DNA of 64,000 bases from assembly GCA_963682025.1 (NCBI GenBank), contig OY821518.1, positions 126,690,800 to 126,754,799 on the forward strand, in the 5' to 3' direction. A model generated the notes under the pieces. The model searched no databases and was not told the DNA's origin. It worked only from the letters and a program-made list of their open reading frames with translations. The DNA is from Cordilura impudica (taxonomy: Eukaryota; Arthropoda; Insecta; Diptera; Scathophagidae). Below, piece by piece: positions 35,160 through 46,767 of the stretch. Each line of letters opens with the position of its first letter. The stretch's first letter is position 1. Position numbers and translations under genes: made by a program.

Positions 35160-36080
35160 AATTATAAATTCCGCGTGAACAAAAAATGATTAACTGGCAT
35201 CATCGAATTTCGAAGCCACTTGCTTTGCTTATTGACAATTTATTTTCTATTTTTTGTGTGTGTGCAAACGACCCTACAATAAATGTCCCAATAAACATTT
35301 TTGTTTGCTATCAACTTGAGGTGCATTTGAGATCAAATACATTTCTCAAATCTCCAGCGTTAATTCTCAAATGCCCTCAATAGTTCGAATATAGTCTTCT
35401 CAACTTAAAAGGCACATTTTTATATGGCGATTTTCATAGTTATCAAATTGAGAAATTTGTGATTCACAAATTGATAGCAAAGAAATATTTCCAATCGGTA
35501 TCAAATGGAAGGTACGGAATTGCCATATTAAAAAATATTATACTAATTTTAGAAATGAAAACAATGTACTTTTTTTAATGTTTCAATTTAATTTCATTAT
35601 ATATTTAACATTACTATGTACATATTTAACATTAAATGTACATATTATGTACATTTTTTAAAATCTAGAATTAAAAATAAATGAATTAATTAGTTGTACA
35701 TTTTTTTAAAAATTCGACAAAAAGCAGAAATAATTAAAAATATATCAATGATTTATTTGTACTTTTTTGGCATTTTTTAATTTAATTTATTATTTATGAC
35801 ATATTTAAATAATATCTCAGACTTAACACAAATCGTATTCAAGTTGAAAAAATGTTTGGTCTCAAGTGGAGAAAAGTGTTGGATATCCAATTGAGAGTAA
35901 AAATGTTTCTCAAAGATTGGAAAAAATGTTAAGTCTCAACTTGATGTCAAGTTGAAAGCAAACAAGGAGAAAAATTGTTCAACCCAAGTTGAGAATTACA
36001 TTTGACATCAATTTAAGAACTTAACTTTTCTCCAACATTGGAGAAATAATATTTCAATGCATACTGGGGAATGACCGAAA
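35160..36080. repeat. Fold-back region with repeated TCAACTTGA/TTGAGAA words
   Basis: Short words such as tcaacttga, caagttgaga, tttgagaa and tttctccaa recur many times in both orientations between about 35280 and 36060, separated by an AT-rich core. Words at one side (tttgctatcaacttgaggtg) pair with those at the other (caagttgaaagcaaacaagg). This resembles the subterminal repeats of a fold-back or MITE-type element. The mirror copy is about 43595-44515. No coding. Confidence 0.5.
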
Positions 36081-37013
36081 CTAACACATAAACAGTTTTT
36101 CCTATTTGAAAAACATATGACTGTCATTGTTGCTGTTGTAGAGTTGTTATACCCTCCACTCCAGTGTGCAGAGGGTATATATAAGTTTGTCATTCCGTTT
36201 GTAATAATTAGAAAAAAAATTTTGGACCCCATAAAATTTATATATTTGTGATCCTTATAACAACCGGAGTTGATATAGCGATGTCCGTCTGTCCGTCTGT
36301 GGAAATCACGATGACGGCATCAATCCGGCAGCTAGGGTACTCGTTGACATAAAAATGATTCACTAACATCCTGAGAAGTTTGCTATTTAAAATCGTCCAA
36401 ATCGGTCGATTAGGGCCCGAGATTTGAATGAAGAACTAAAAAAGTCTTGAAAAAAAAATAATTTTCTATGTTGTTCTTGTCACGATCACGCCCTCAATAG
36501 TGCAGCTACAGTGATCATTTTTAGTGAGAATGATTCACCAAATTCATGGGAAGATTTCTGTTTCAAAAATCATTAAAATCGGTGGAACAGGTCCAGGGAA
36601 ATCTCTGAAAAAGTAAAAAAAAAAATGAAAAACATGATATTTCTATATTGTTCTTGTTGTTATTCTAAATGTTGCATTGTTTTCATAGCTGGACTTGTTG
36701 TTTTTGTGGTCGTTATGGTAATAATATAACAAAAACAAACCCTTTGTACATTTTTTTATCAACTCTGGTAGAAAAATTTAAAAGTTTCCATTGTTTTGGC
36801 ATCACTAAAAAAATATGTTAGATCATTTCTGTCATTGCCACAAGCCTGCCTGCAAAATTTCAGATCGATTGGGTCACGGGAAAGTGGTTAAAATCGATCC
36901 AAAATTTTTTCGACAAGCAGACACTACGAGTTAATATAAAGGGAGTAAAAATTCACCAACATCTAAAGCAAATAATGCTAAAATACCTAGTTGTTAATAA
37001 AAAAAAAAACAAT

Positions 37014-37636
37014 TGGGCAATTCACAATGGGTAATGTATCGTTGTATCTCTTGTATCGTGTATCACTTTACAATAGTGTAAAATTGTTGTTGGTAATTTT
37101 CACTGAAAAATCTGATACACGATTCAACTTCATTTGCTATGTTTAGTAAATGTTGTATATTGTATCATAACATATCAGTTCCAAGTGAATGCCAGTTTTT
37201 ATGAAAAGAAAAAACAAATAAATAGAATATTATCAGCATAAATAATTATAAAATAAAATATGGCAAATAATGCAAATAACGCAAATACATCGATAAGTTT
37301 ATTTATATAAAAATTAATGTTTATATTTTTAGTATGTATTTTCTCTTTCAGTACCAACCAAAACATTTAACATTTTTTTTTTCATTATAAATTAAAATGC
37401 AAGAGGTACGTAACTAAAACTCCAGGGTATATCTCACGACCAAAAAGCAAACACTGACAAGTGTTTTCTCTTATACAAAATAGCAGAAGCGACGAAGCGA
37501 TCTTTCCTCGTTGGATCGAAAATTACTAAAGAAAGCGTTTTACAATATGAAAATACAACTGAGTGTTCACAACAAATGATTGTATTGTGTATTTCAATAC
37601 AACATACAATATACAACACCTGTTGTGAATTGCCCA
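37014..37636. mobile_element. MITE with 14-bp TIR TGGGCAATTCACAA
   Basis: Perfect terminal repeats TGGGCAATTCACAA. Flanked by AAT on both sides (37011-37013 and 37637-37639), while E1 has a single AAT at the matching site (about 17472). The 623-bp body is rich in 'gtatc/gatac' words and has no coding domain. The 3-bp duplication would suit a PIF/Harbinger-like mover, but assignment is uncertain. Confidence 0.8.
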
Positions 37637-38128
37637 AATGTAAATTTAGCAAAAAAATTTATGTATTAATTTATTTAAAGAGAAAAACACAAAAATAACG
37701 TTTGATGTTGTATTTTTTGTGTGTAATATTTAAATATACATACATACACATATTAAATAATACAAATAATGTACATATATTATATATATGTATGTATGTA
37801 TATTCATAGTAACTGCATGTTAGAAATAAATCGGTTATTTTATTTACATAAAATTCTGCAGTATTTTGTTGTGGGGAAAATACATTTCTTTTGTATTAAC
37901 AGAGTGTCACTTCATTTTGCTCAGCGTGACTATGCCACAGTAGATACCGCCATAATTTTTGTTTGTTCTAATTAGCTTTGCAATAGTTATTTCTATTTTA
38001 ACATGAATGTTAATATTTTCAACTAGATATCATACAGAACAATGTTAAGAGTATACACGGGTTGGTCTTTTATTTCATACGTTTTTTCATTATTCTTTTA
38101 AAAATATGAACATAAGTTTGGCATATTA

Positions 38129-38699
38129 CCCACCAATCTCACATCACACTGAAAGTTCGAAAAACTCAATACACTCACATTTTTTTTACTAATACACACA
38201 CATTTTCCGCAGTGGTCACACTAATGGCACCAAATTTTTCGTGCGAATAGTGGCAGACACTAACGATGATTAATGTTACCCTGTTATAAATTTAATGCAA
38301 ATTTACTGGATCCTGTAAAATTGTAATTAAAGTTTTAACTTGTTAAATCTATTGTAATGATTTATTTTTTGAAATACGCATACAAAAACGTTTGTTAATT
38401 ATAGAGCATAAATATTATTAACTATTATTAAAATAATAATAATAATAATAAATGTAAACATTTTCCCTCAAACATGTGCCTGTATAATAAACTTGGTAAC
38501 TCTACTTAAAATAAAATAAGAGAGAGAAGTATACAAATTTTTTCAAGTTTACGCTTCGACAACATTTTAAAAATGATATTGCAGTCAGATGTTTGAGCAT
38601 AAAATTTAATGGCGATGGATTCGACTAATTCGAACAATTTTTCGTTGATAATACGTACACAACGATTTTACAATTTCAGTGTGATGTGAGATTGGGGGG
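38129..38699. mobile_element. MITE with TTA target duplication, Harbinger-like
   Basis: Terminal repeats are CCCACCAATCTCACATCAC (left) and CCCCCCAATCTCACATCAC (right, inward), extending through ACTGAAA. TTA flanks both sides (38126-38128 and 38700-38702). E1 has the empty site with one TTA (about 17970). TWA duplication is typical of PIF/Harbinger. Length 571 bp, non-coding. Confidence 0.82.
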
Positions 38700-40974
38700 T
38701 TAACTTTTTGTTGTCTTTACAAAATAGAGTTACCGAGTTCGTCAATGAGTTTTTAGCTTACAAAACAGTTCTACATAGTTATATAGAATTATTATTCTGC
38801 TTTACCTATAAAATATCTGATTGCGATTACATCTAATTTTTAAAAATTGTTTATAATTAATAAAGCATTATTATTCACATAAATACAAACTTTCACTTTT
38901 TAAATTTTCCATTCAAATTTAAGAAAATATCAATTATAATAAAAACTGAAAATAATATTTCCAATTATAAATTAGAAAATATTAATTGAGTTTCAGAAAA
39001 TCATATCAAAACGTCGGAAATAATAATTTTAAATTTAGAAATAACTTTACATTTAAAAATGTTTACATTTAAAAAAAATATTGCCATTCAGGAGATATTA
39101 ATAACTTTTCAGTACCGCGATTCAGTAACTTCTTTTAACGATAGTCGAATTGTAAAAAAAAGAAAATTGCAAAATTATCAGTAAAATTTTGAAACGATAT
39201 TCGCTATTGTTAAAGTCAGCTGTTGTTGTTATCTAAACGACAACCATTTTTGTGTTGTTTATCCAATCGATAAAAACTTAAATTTTTAGGTTGAAATGTC
39301 GTCATACATAAATAAAAATCATGAAATAGTGAAAATATTTTGCTTTAATTAAAAAAATTTTTTATATAAATAAAAAAATTAAATAGCATATTCAATTCAT
39401 TATTTCATTTTCAAATAAATAAACAGAAATATTAGTAAAAAAAATAAAGATATTAAACATAAACATAAAATCATCCTGTCAAACACGAAGTAATTTGTTT
39501 TTTTCTATTCTTTGTGTTTTTCGCTTATTTTGACAGAGATGCCACTCCTTTACAATTTAAATAAATAGAAAAACAGATTTGTCGATATTAATTTAAATTC
39601 AATGAATTTAAGAAAACCTCAAATGATATTTAAGAATTGCTAACATAAAAATTGTTACATAAGTAAACGTAATTTTATGAGAATGTTATTTTTTATATAT
39701 AAATTTTCACAATTTTTTTTGGATGAAAATTTGAAGTTTTTCAGAAAATAAAGATAACATTAAATTATTTTATTTAAAATGTTTGGGACTTTTCGTTTTT
39801 TGCGTTTTTCATCCCTAATTTGATTATTTATTATTATAAATTTATTCTCTATGTTTTCAAAATATGGCAATATTTTAAAAAAAAGTTGAGAGAGCTTTTT
39901 TTTTTGGTTATTATTTTGTTACTCCATCCGACCTATATGGCCACAATGAAGAAATATTTGGCCAGTTAAAAGAAACTATACAGCCATCTCCAATTAGCAC
40001 GATTTAATGCATATAGCCACTCTACACAACCATTACCTTTGCAATGGAGGTTAGGGCGAGCTATTTAATTAGCAAAAACTAAATTAAACGAAAAGTTATG
40101 TCATATAACCGGAAACGCATGCATATAGGTATATAACCAAAATGCATGCCGATCAGCAACCACGATGACCAAAAAGCAAACACCGAAATAAATCCGAAAT
40201 AATAGAAAAGACGAAAACCAACCCAAAGAATTTGCTGAAATAATTTGGTGAAAAGTTTAACAAATTGTTTACTTTTTCATTTACATTTATTATCAAGACT
40301 CAAACCGAGGTGGAGGGTATCAAAGATTCGGCACAGCCGAATTTAACACTCTTACTTGTTATTTATGTATGACGACATTTCAACCTAAAAATTTAAGTTT
40401 TTATCGATTGGATAAACAACACAAAAATGGTTGTCGTTTAGATAACAACAACAGCTGACTTTAACAATAGCGAATATCGTTTCAAAATTTTACTGATAAT
40501 TTTGCAATTTTCTTTTTTTTACAATTCGACTATCGTTAAAAGAAGTTACTGAATCGCGGTACTGAAAAGTTATTAATATCTCCTGAATGGCAATATTTTT
40601 TTTAAATGTAAACATTTTTAAATGTAAAGTTATTTCTAAATTTAAAATTATTATTTCCGACGTTTTGATATGATTTTCTGAAACTCAATTAATATTTTCT
40701 AATTTATAATTGGAAATATTATTTTCAGTTTTTATTATAATTGATATTTTCTTAAATTTGAATTGAAAATTTAAAAAGTGAAAGTTTGTATTTATGTGAA
40801 TAATAATGCTTTATTAATTATAAACAATTTTTAAAAATTAGATGTAATCGCAATCAGATATTTTATAGGTAAAGCAGAATAATAATTCTATATAACTATG
40901 TAGAACTGTTTTGTAAGCTAAAAACTCATTGACGAACTCGGTAACTCTATTTTGTAAAGACAACAAAAAGTTAA

Positions 40975-41545
40975 CCCCCCAATCTCACATCACACTGAAA
41001 TTGTAAAATCGTTGTGTACGTATTATCAACGAAAAATTGTTCGAATTAGTCGAATCCATCGCCATTAAATTTTATGCTCAAACATCTGACTGCAATATCA
41101 TTTTTAAAATGTTGTCGAAGCGTAAACTTGAAAAAATTTGTATACTTCTCTCTCTTATTTTATTTTAAGTAGAGTTACCAAGTTTATTATACAGGCACAT
41201 GTTTGAGGGAAAATGTTTACATTTATTATTATTATTATTATTTTAATAATAGTTAATAATATTTATGCTCTATAATTAACAAACGTTTTTGTATGCGCAT
41301 TTCAAAAAATAAATCATTACAATAGATTTAACAAGTTAAAACTTTAATTACAATTTTACAGGATCCAGTAAATTTGCATTAAATTTATAACAGGGTAACA
41401 TTAATCATCGTTAGTGTCTGCCACTATTCGCACGAAAAATTTGGTGCCATTAGTGTGACCACTGCGGAAAATGTGTGTGTATTAGTAAAAAAAATGTGAG
41501 TGTATTGAGTTTTTCGAACTTTCAGTGTGATGTGAGATTGGTGGG
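40975..41545. mobile_element. Mirror copy of the TTA-flanked MITE
   Basis: Reverse complement of 38129-38699, in the outer composite copy, with the same ends and TTA flanks. It was carried along with the composite and is not an independent insertion. Confidence 0.82.
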
Positions 41546-42037
41546 TAATATGCCAAACTTATGTTCATATTTTTAAAAGAATAATGAAAAAACGTATGAA
41601 ATAAAAGACCAACCCGTGTATACTCTTAACATTGTTCTGTATGATATCTAGTTGAAAATATTAACATTCATGTTAAAATAGAAATAACTATTGCAAAGCT
41701 AATTAGAACAAACAAAAATTATGGCGGTATCTACTGTGGCATAGTCACGCTGAGCAAAATGAAGTGACACTCTGTTAATACAAAAGAAATGTATTTTCCC
41801 CACAACAAAATACTGCAGAATTTTATGTAAATAAAATAACCGATTTATTTCTAACATGCAGTTACTATGAATATACATACATACATATATATAATATATG
41901 TACATTATTTGTATTATTTAATATGTGTATGTATGTATATTTAAATATTACACACAAAAAATACAACATCAAACGTTATTTTTGTGTTTTTCTCTTTAAA
42001 TAAATTAATACATAAATTTTTTTGCTAAATTTACATT

Positions 42038-42660
42038 TGGGCAATTCACAACAGGTGTTGTATATTGTATGTTGTATTGAAATACACAATACAATCATTT
42101 GTTGTGAACACTCAGTTGTATTTTCATATTGTAAAACGCTTTCTTTAGTAATTTTCGATCCAACGAGGAAAGATCGCTTCGTCGCTTCTGCTATTTTGTA
42201 TAAGAGAAAACACTTGTCAGTGTTTGCTTTTTGGTCGTGAGATATACCCTGGAGTTTTAGTTACGTACCTCTTGCATTTTAATTTATAATGAAAAAAAAA
42301 ATGTTAAATGTTTTGGTTGGTACTGAAAGAGAAAATACATACTAAAAATATAAACATTAATTTTTATATAAATAAACTTATCGATGTATTTGCGTTATTT
42401 GCATTATTTGCCATATTTTATTTTATAATTATTTATGCTGATAATATTCTATTTATTTGTTTTTTCTTTTCATAAAAACTGGCATTCACTTGGAACTGAT
42501 ATGTTATGATACAATATACAACATTTACTAAACATAGCAAATGAAGTTGAATCGTGTATCAGATTTTTCAGTGAAAATTACCAACAACAATTTTACACTA
42601 TTGTAAAGTGATACACGATACAAGAGATACAACGATACATTACCCATTGTGAATTGCCCA
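42038..42660. mobile_element. Mirror copy of the TGGGCAATTCACAA MITE
   Basis: Reverse complement of 37014-37636, in the outer composite copy, with identical termini and position relative to the E2 core. Confidence 0.8.
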
Positions 42661-44654
42661 ATTGTTTTTTTTTTTATTAACAACTAGGTATTTTAGCATT
42701 ATTTGCTTTAGATGTTGGTGAATTTTTACTCCCTTTATATTAACTCGTAGTGTCTGCTTGTCGAAAAAATTTTGGATCGATTTTAACCACTTTCCCGTGA
42801 CCCAATCGATCTGAAATTTTGCAGGCAGGCTTGTGGCAATGACAGAAATGATCTAACATATTTTTTTAGTGATGCCAAAACAATGGAAACTTTTAAATTT
42901 TTCTACCAGAGTTGATAAAAAAATGTACAAAGGGTTTGTTTTTGTTATATTATTACCATAACGACCACAAAAACAACAAGTCCAGCTATGAAAACAATGC
43001 AACATTTAGAATAACAACAAGAACAATATAGAAATATCATGTTTTTCATTTTTTTTTTTTACTTTTTCAGAGATTTCCCTGGACCTGTTCCACCGATTTT
43101 AATGATTTTTGAAACAGAAATCTTCCCATGAATTTGGTGAATCATTCTCACTAAAAATGATCACTGTAGCTGCACTATTGAGGGCGTGATCGTGACAAGA
43201 ACAACATAGAAAATTATTTTTTTTTCAAGACTTTTTTAGTTCTTCATTCAAATCTCGGGCCCTAATCGACCGATTTGGACGATTTTAAATAGCAAACTTC
43301 TCAGGATGTTAGTGAATCATTTTTATGTCAACGAGTACCCTAGCTGCCGGATTGATGCCGTCATCGTGATTTCCACAGACGGACAGACGGACATCGCTAT
43401 ATCAACTCCGGTTGTTATAAGGATCACAAATATATAAATTTTATGGGGTCCAAAATTTTTTTTCTAATTATTACAAACGGAATGACAAACTTATATATAC
43501 CCTCTGCACACTGGAGTGGAGGGTATAACAACTCTACAACAGCAACAATGACAGTCATATGTTTTTCAAATAGGAAAAACTGTTTATGTGTTAGTTTCGG
43601 TCATTCCCCAGTATGCATTGAAATATTATTTCTCCAATGTTGGAGAAAAGTTAAGTTCTTAAATTGATGTCAAATGTAATTCTCAACTTGGGTTGAACAA
43701 TTTTTCTCCTTGTTTGCTTTCAACTTGACATCAAGTTGAGACTTAACATTTTTTCCAATCTTTGAGAAACATTTTTACTCTCAATTGGATATCCAACACT
43801 TTTCTCCACTTGAGACCAAACATTTTTTCAACTTGAATACGATTTGTGTTAAGTCTGAGATATTATTTAAATATGTCATAAATAATAAATTAAATTAAAA
43901 AATGCCAAAAAAGTACAAATAAATCATTGATATATTTTTAATTATTTCTGCTTTTTGTCGAATTTTTAAAAAAATGTACAACTAATTAATTCATTTATTT
44001 TTAATTCTAGATTTTAAAAAATGTACATAATATGTACATTTAATGTTAAATATGTACATAGTAATGTTAAATATATAATGAAATTAAATTGAAACATTAA
44101 AAAAAGTACATTGTTTTCATTTCTAAAATTAGTATAATATTTTTTAATATGGCAATTCCGTACCTTCCATTTGATACCGATTGGAAATATTTCTTTGCTA
44201 TCAATTTGTGAATCACAAATTTCTCAATTTGATAACTATGAAAATCGCCATATAAAAATGTGCCTTTTAAGTTGAGAAGACTATATTCGAACTATTGAGG
44301 GCATTTGAGAATTAACGCTGGAGATTTGAGAAATGTATTTGATCTCAAATGCACCTCAAGTTGATAGCAAACAAAAATGTTTATTGGGACATTTATTGTA
44401 GGGTCGTTTGCACACACACAAAAAATAGAAAATAAATTGTCAATAAGCAAAGCAAGTGGCTTCGAAATTCGATGATGCCAGTTAATCATTTTTTGTTCAC
44501 GCGGAATTTATAATTGGAGGAATTTTTTTCTCGAGAAATGTATTTTCCGTGAGAAAGAAATTCCTTGAGAATATTCATAATTGGGATGAATAATTTTTAA
44601 TTGGAACTTTTTAGTCAGAATAAATCATAATTCTAGTTAGATATTGGTTAATAT

Positions 44655-45213
44655 TTAATTAGAAAAAATATTGTGGTGGCATCTACGCAATTATTGAGGC
44701 AGTCACGGAAAAATTAAATGCAAGTCTGTTTTTTTTAATATAACAAAAATGGATTTTCCCTTTAACAAAATATGGCAGAATTCTTTATAAATGAAATGCA
44801 AAATGGAAAATCAATTTTGTGCTAATTCTTAACAAAATTAATAAAATATATATATGTATTATTATATTTATTAATATTTGTAATTTTATTTGACATAATT
44901 TCACACACAGTTTTACAGATCAACTGTTTTAATTAGAAAAAATATTGTGGTGGCATCTACGCAATTATTGAGGCAGTCACGGAAAAATTAAATGCAAGTC
45001 TGTTTTTTTTTAATATAACAAAAATGGATTTTCCCTTTAACAAAATATGGCAGAATTCTTTATAAATGAAATGCAAAATGGAAAATCAATTTTGTGCTAA
45101 TTCTTAACAAAATTAATAAAATATATATATATATGTATGTATTATTATATTTATTAATATTTGTAATTTTATTTGACACAATTTCACACACAGTTTTACA
45201 GATCAACTGTTTT
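44655..45213. repeat. Mirror copy of the 283-bp tandem repeat
   Basis: Reverse complement of 34462-35020. Both copies have two repeat units, so the tandem duplication predates the spread of the composite. Confidence 0.8.
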
Positions 45214-45449
45214 CAACTGATTTAGAAGTTTTCTGTTTTTGAAACAGTAGTGCCAATTTGTAACATTTTGTGATGTAATGAAAATCGCAGAATAATAAGT
45301 TAATACACAATAAAAAATATTAAATTTTTAAGTTTTATATACATATTGCAATAAAAAAAACTTTGGTAAATTTACATTGAAGATGGTCAGAAATGAATGA
45401 GAAAAATATATAGACATTTTAGAAAAGCACATTTAATGTTAAACTTTAT

Positions 45450-46767
45450 GCACAAAATAAAGAATGCTAACGTAAATTTTTTTACATAATTAAATGTCAA
45501 TTACTAAGTCCCAGCAAGTGCAATGGAAATGTTCCGGTGCTTTTCAAATCCATTGTCATCAGTACTATTTAAAAACAAACACGTGTTTATTCAAACACAA
45601 GTTTTCAAGGCGATGGCATCGATCGAAGAGGAAGTAAGAAAAAAAATTTTGCACATATTTTTAAACAATCCTACTGCTTCGTTAGCGGCCATAGGAAGGC
45701 AAGTTGGAGAATCCCGGGCAACTACCCGAAATGTTATCAATCGGTTTCAGCAGACCAAGACCTATACGAGAAAACCAGGATCAGGTCGAAAAAGTGGATT
45801 TATGAACCCAGAATTAGCTAAAGAAATAGCTAAAAGTTTTAAACGAAATCCGGGTCTATCTGAGCGTGATTTAGCTAAAAAACATAATGTATCTCCTGCA
45901 TATGTGCATAAAGTCAAAAAGAAATTCAAGTTGAGATCATTTAAAGTTATAAAAGTTCCAAACAGAAATGATAAAGTTGATAGAAGAGCCAAAACGAGAG
46001 CGAGAAAGTTGTTAACATCAGAATTGAAAAATTTTAACGGGTGCATATTAATGGATGATGAGACATACGTTAAAAGTGATTTCAAGCAAATCCCCGGTGT
46101 TCAATTTTATACGGCTCATGTCAGATGTGGTGTAAAGATGAAATTTAAATTTAAAAAAGTTGACAAATTTGCAAAAAAATTTTTAGTGTGGCAGGCCATA
46201 TGTAGCTGTGGACTTTATACCAAACCGTACGTGCTACGTGGCACTTTAAACAAAAATTTGTATATAAAGGAATGTCTACAAAAACGTTTGTTACCCCTGT
46301 ATAAACAGCACTCAACTCCACCTTTATTCTGGCCAGATTTGGCTACAATACATTATGCTAAACAAACAATAGATTGGTTCGAGCGTAATAAAGTGAACTA
46401 TGTACCAAAATTATGCAACCCACCAAACTGTCCTGAGCTTCGACCAATTGAAAAATTTTGGGCACAAGTGAAGCGAATTTTACGAAAAACATCAAAAGTT
46501 GTTGTTGATGAAAAAAAATTTATTACTTGTTGGATCAAAGCAGTCAAAATAGTTGGGGAAAGAGGTGTGCAAGTCCTAATGAGGGGTTTGAAGGCAAGAG
46601 TGCGTAAATACGTGAGATCACCGATCGAAGACTAATATTTTTTATATATTTTAAAAAATTATACTTATGTTCTCATTATGTGATATGAATTTCAAATTTT
46701 ATGTTTGTTGTTTTAAAAATATGAATAAAATAATATGTAAAATTTTTTTCGTAAGCATTCTTTATAT
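45450..46767 (+). mobile_element. Tc1-type DD37E transposon (outer copy)
   Basis: Mirror of 32910-34219, with the same inverted repeats around GCATTCTTTAT and ATAAAGAATGC. It lies in the outer composite element. Confidence 0.65.
45523..46635 (+). CDS. Tc1/mariner DD37E transposase, intact (outer copy)
   Basis: 370 residues, open throughout; the probable native start is Met31 at 45613. Domains and catalytic residues D179, D272 and E310 are as in the other copy. At residues 108-109 this copy has Arg-Asn (KRNPGLSERD) where the inner copy has Pro-Lys. Arg-Asn before PGLSERD looks the more usual sequence at the start of the second DNA-binding unit, so the inner copy may be the mutated one (inference). 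Two open, near-identical frames imply that the enzyme was functional recently, though its expression here is unknown. Confidence 0.88.
   Translation: MEMFRCFSNPLSSVLFKNKHVFIQTQVFKAMASIEEEVRKKILHIFLNNPTASLAAIGRQVGESRATTRNVINRFQQTKTYTRKPGSGRKSGFMNPELAKEIAKSFKRNPGLSERDLAKKHNVSPAYVHKVKKKFKLRSFKVIKVPNRNDKVDRRAKTRARKLLTSELKNFNGCILMDDETYVKSDFKQIPGVQFYTAHVRCGVKMKFKFKKVDKFAKKFLVWQAICSCGLYTKPYVLRGTLNKNLYIKECLQKRLLPLYKQHSTPPLFWPDLATIHYAKQTIDWFERNKVNYVPKLCNPPNCPELRPIEKFWAQVKRILRKTSKVVVDEKKFITCWIKAVKIVGERGVQVLMRGLKARVRKYVRSPIED

Larger units (their letters stand above)
32148..36147. repeat. 4-kb block bounded by ~57-bp inverted repeats
   Basis: The left edge reads aacaactctacaacatcaac and then aatggcagtcatatg. 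The right edge, read inward on the minus strand, reads aacaactctacaacagcaac and then aatgacagtcatatg. The repeats (32148-32206 and 36092-36148) are about 88% alike by eye. The right one abuts the 5' end of E2 directly. The block holds the Tc1-type transposon, the tandem duplication and the fold-back region. It could be an older transposon or simply a mobilised segment. The mirror copy is 43527-47527. Confidence 0.55.
30774..40359 (+). mobile_element. Inner 9.6-kb composite family 2 element
   Basis: It runs from a family 2 5' end (TATACCCTCCACTCCAG) at 30774 to a family 2 3' end (hairpin, then CTTACTTGT) at 40359. The content in order is: 5' region with (GTCCGTCT)5 at 30909-30948; AT-rich DNA; a Tc1-type DD37E transposon (32910-34219) with intact ORF; a 283-bp tandem duplication; a fold-back region; and a whole second family 2 element E2 (36148-40359). 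It therefore has two 5' ends and one 3' end. The flanks are T and T with no duplication. Confidence 0.85.
36148..40359 (+). mobile_element. E2: complete family 2 element carrying two MITEs
   Basis: It has the same ends and internal order as E1 (16607-19623). Length is 4,212 bp, of which 623 and 571 bp are MITEs absent from E1; the remaining ~3.0 kb equals E1. Its 3' end also serves as the 3' end of the 9.6-kb composite. The mirror part of the outer copy is 40360-43527 plus 29729-30773. Confidence 0.85.

Noticed and set aside
37769..41905. Small identical frames at 37769-37975 and 41699-41905 as conserved genes
   Set aside because: They are identical because the DNA arms are identical. They lie in microsatellite-rich non-coding parts of E2 and do not persist as frames in E1.
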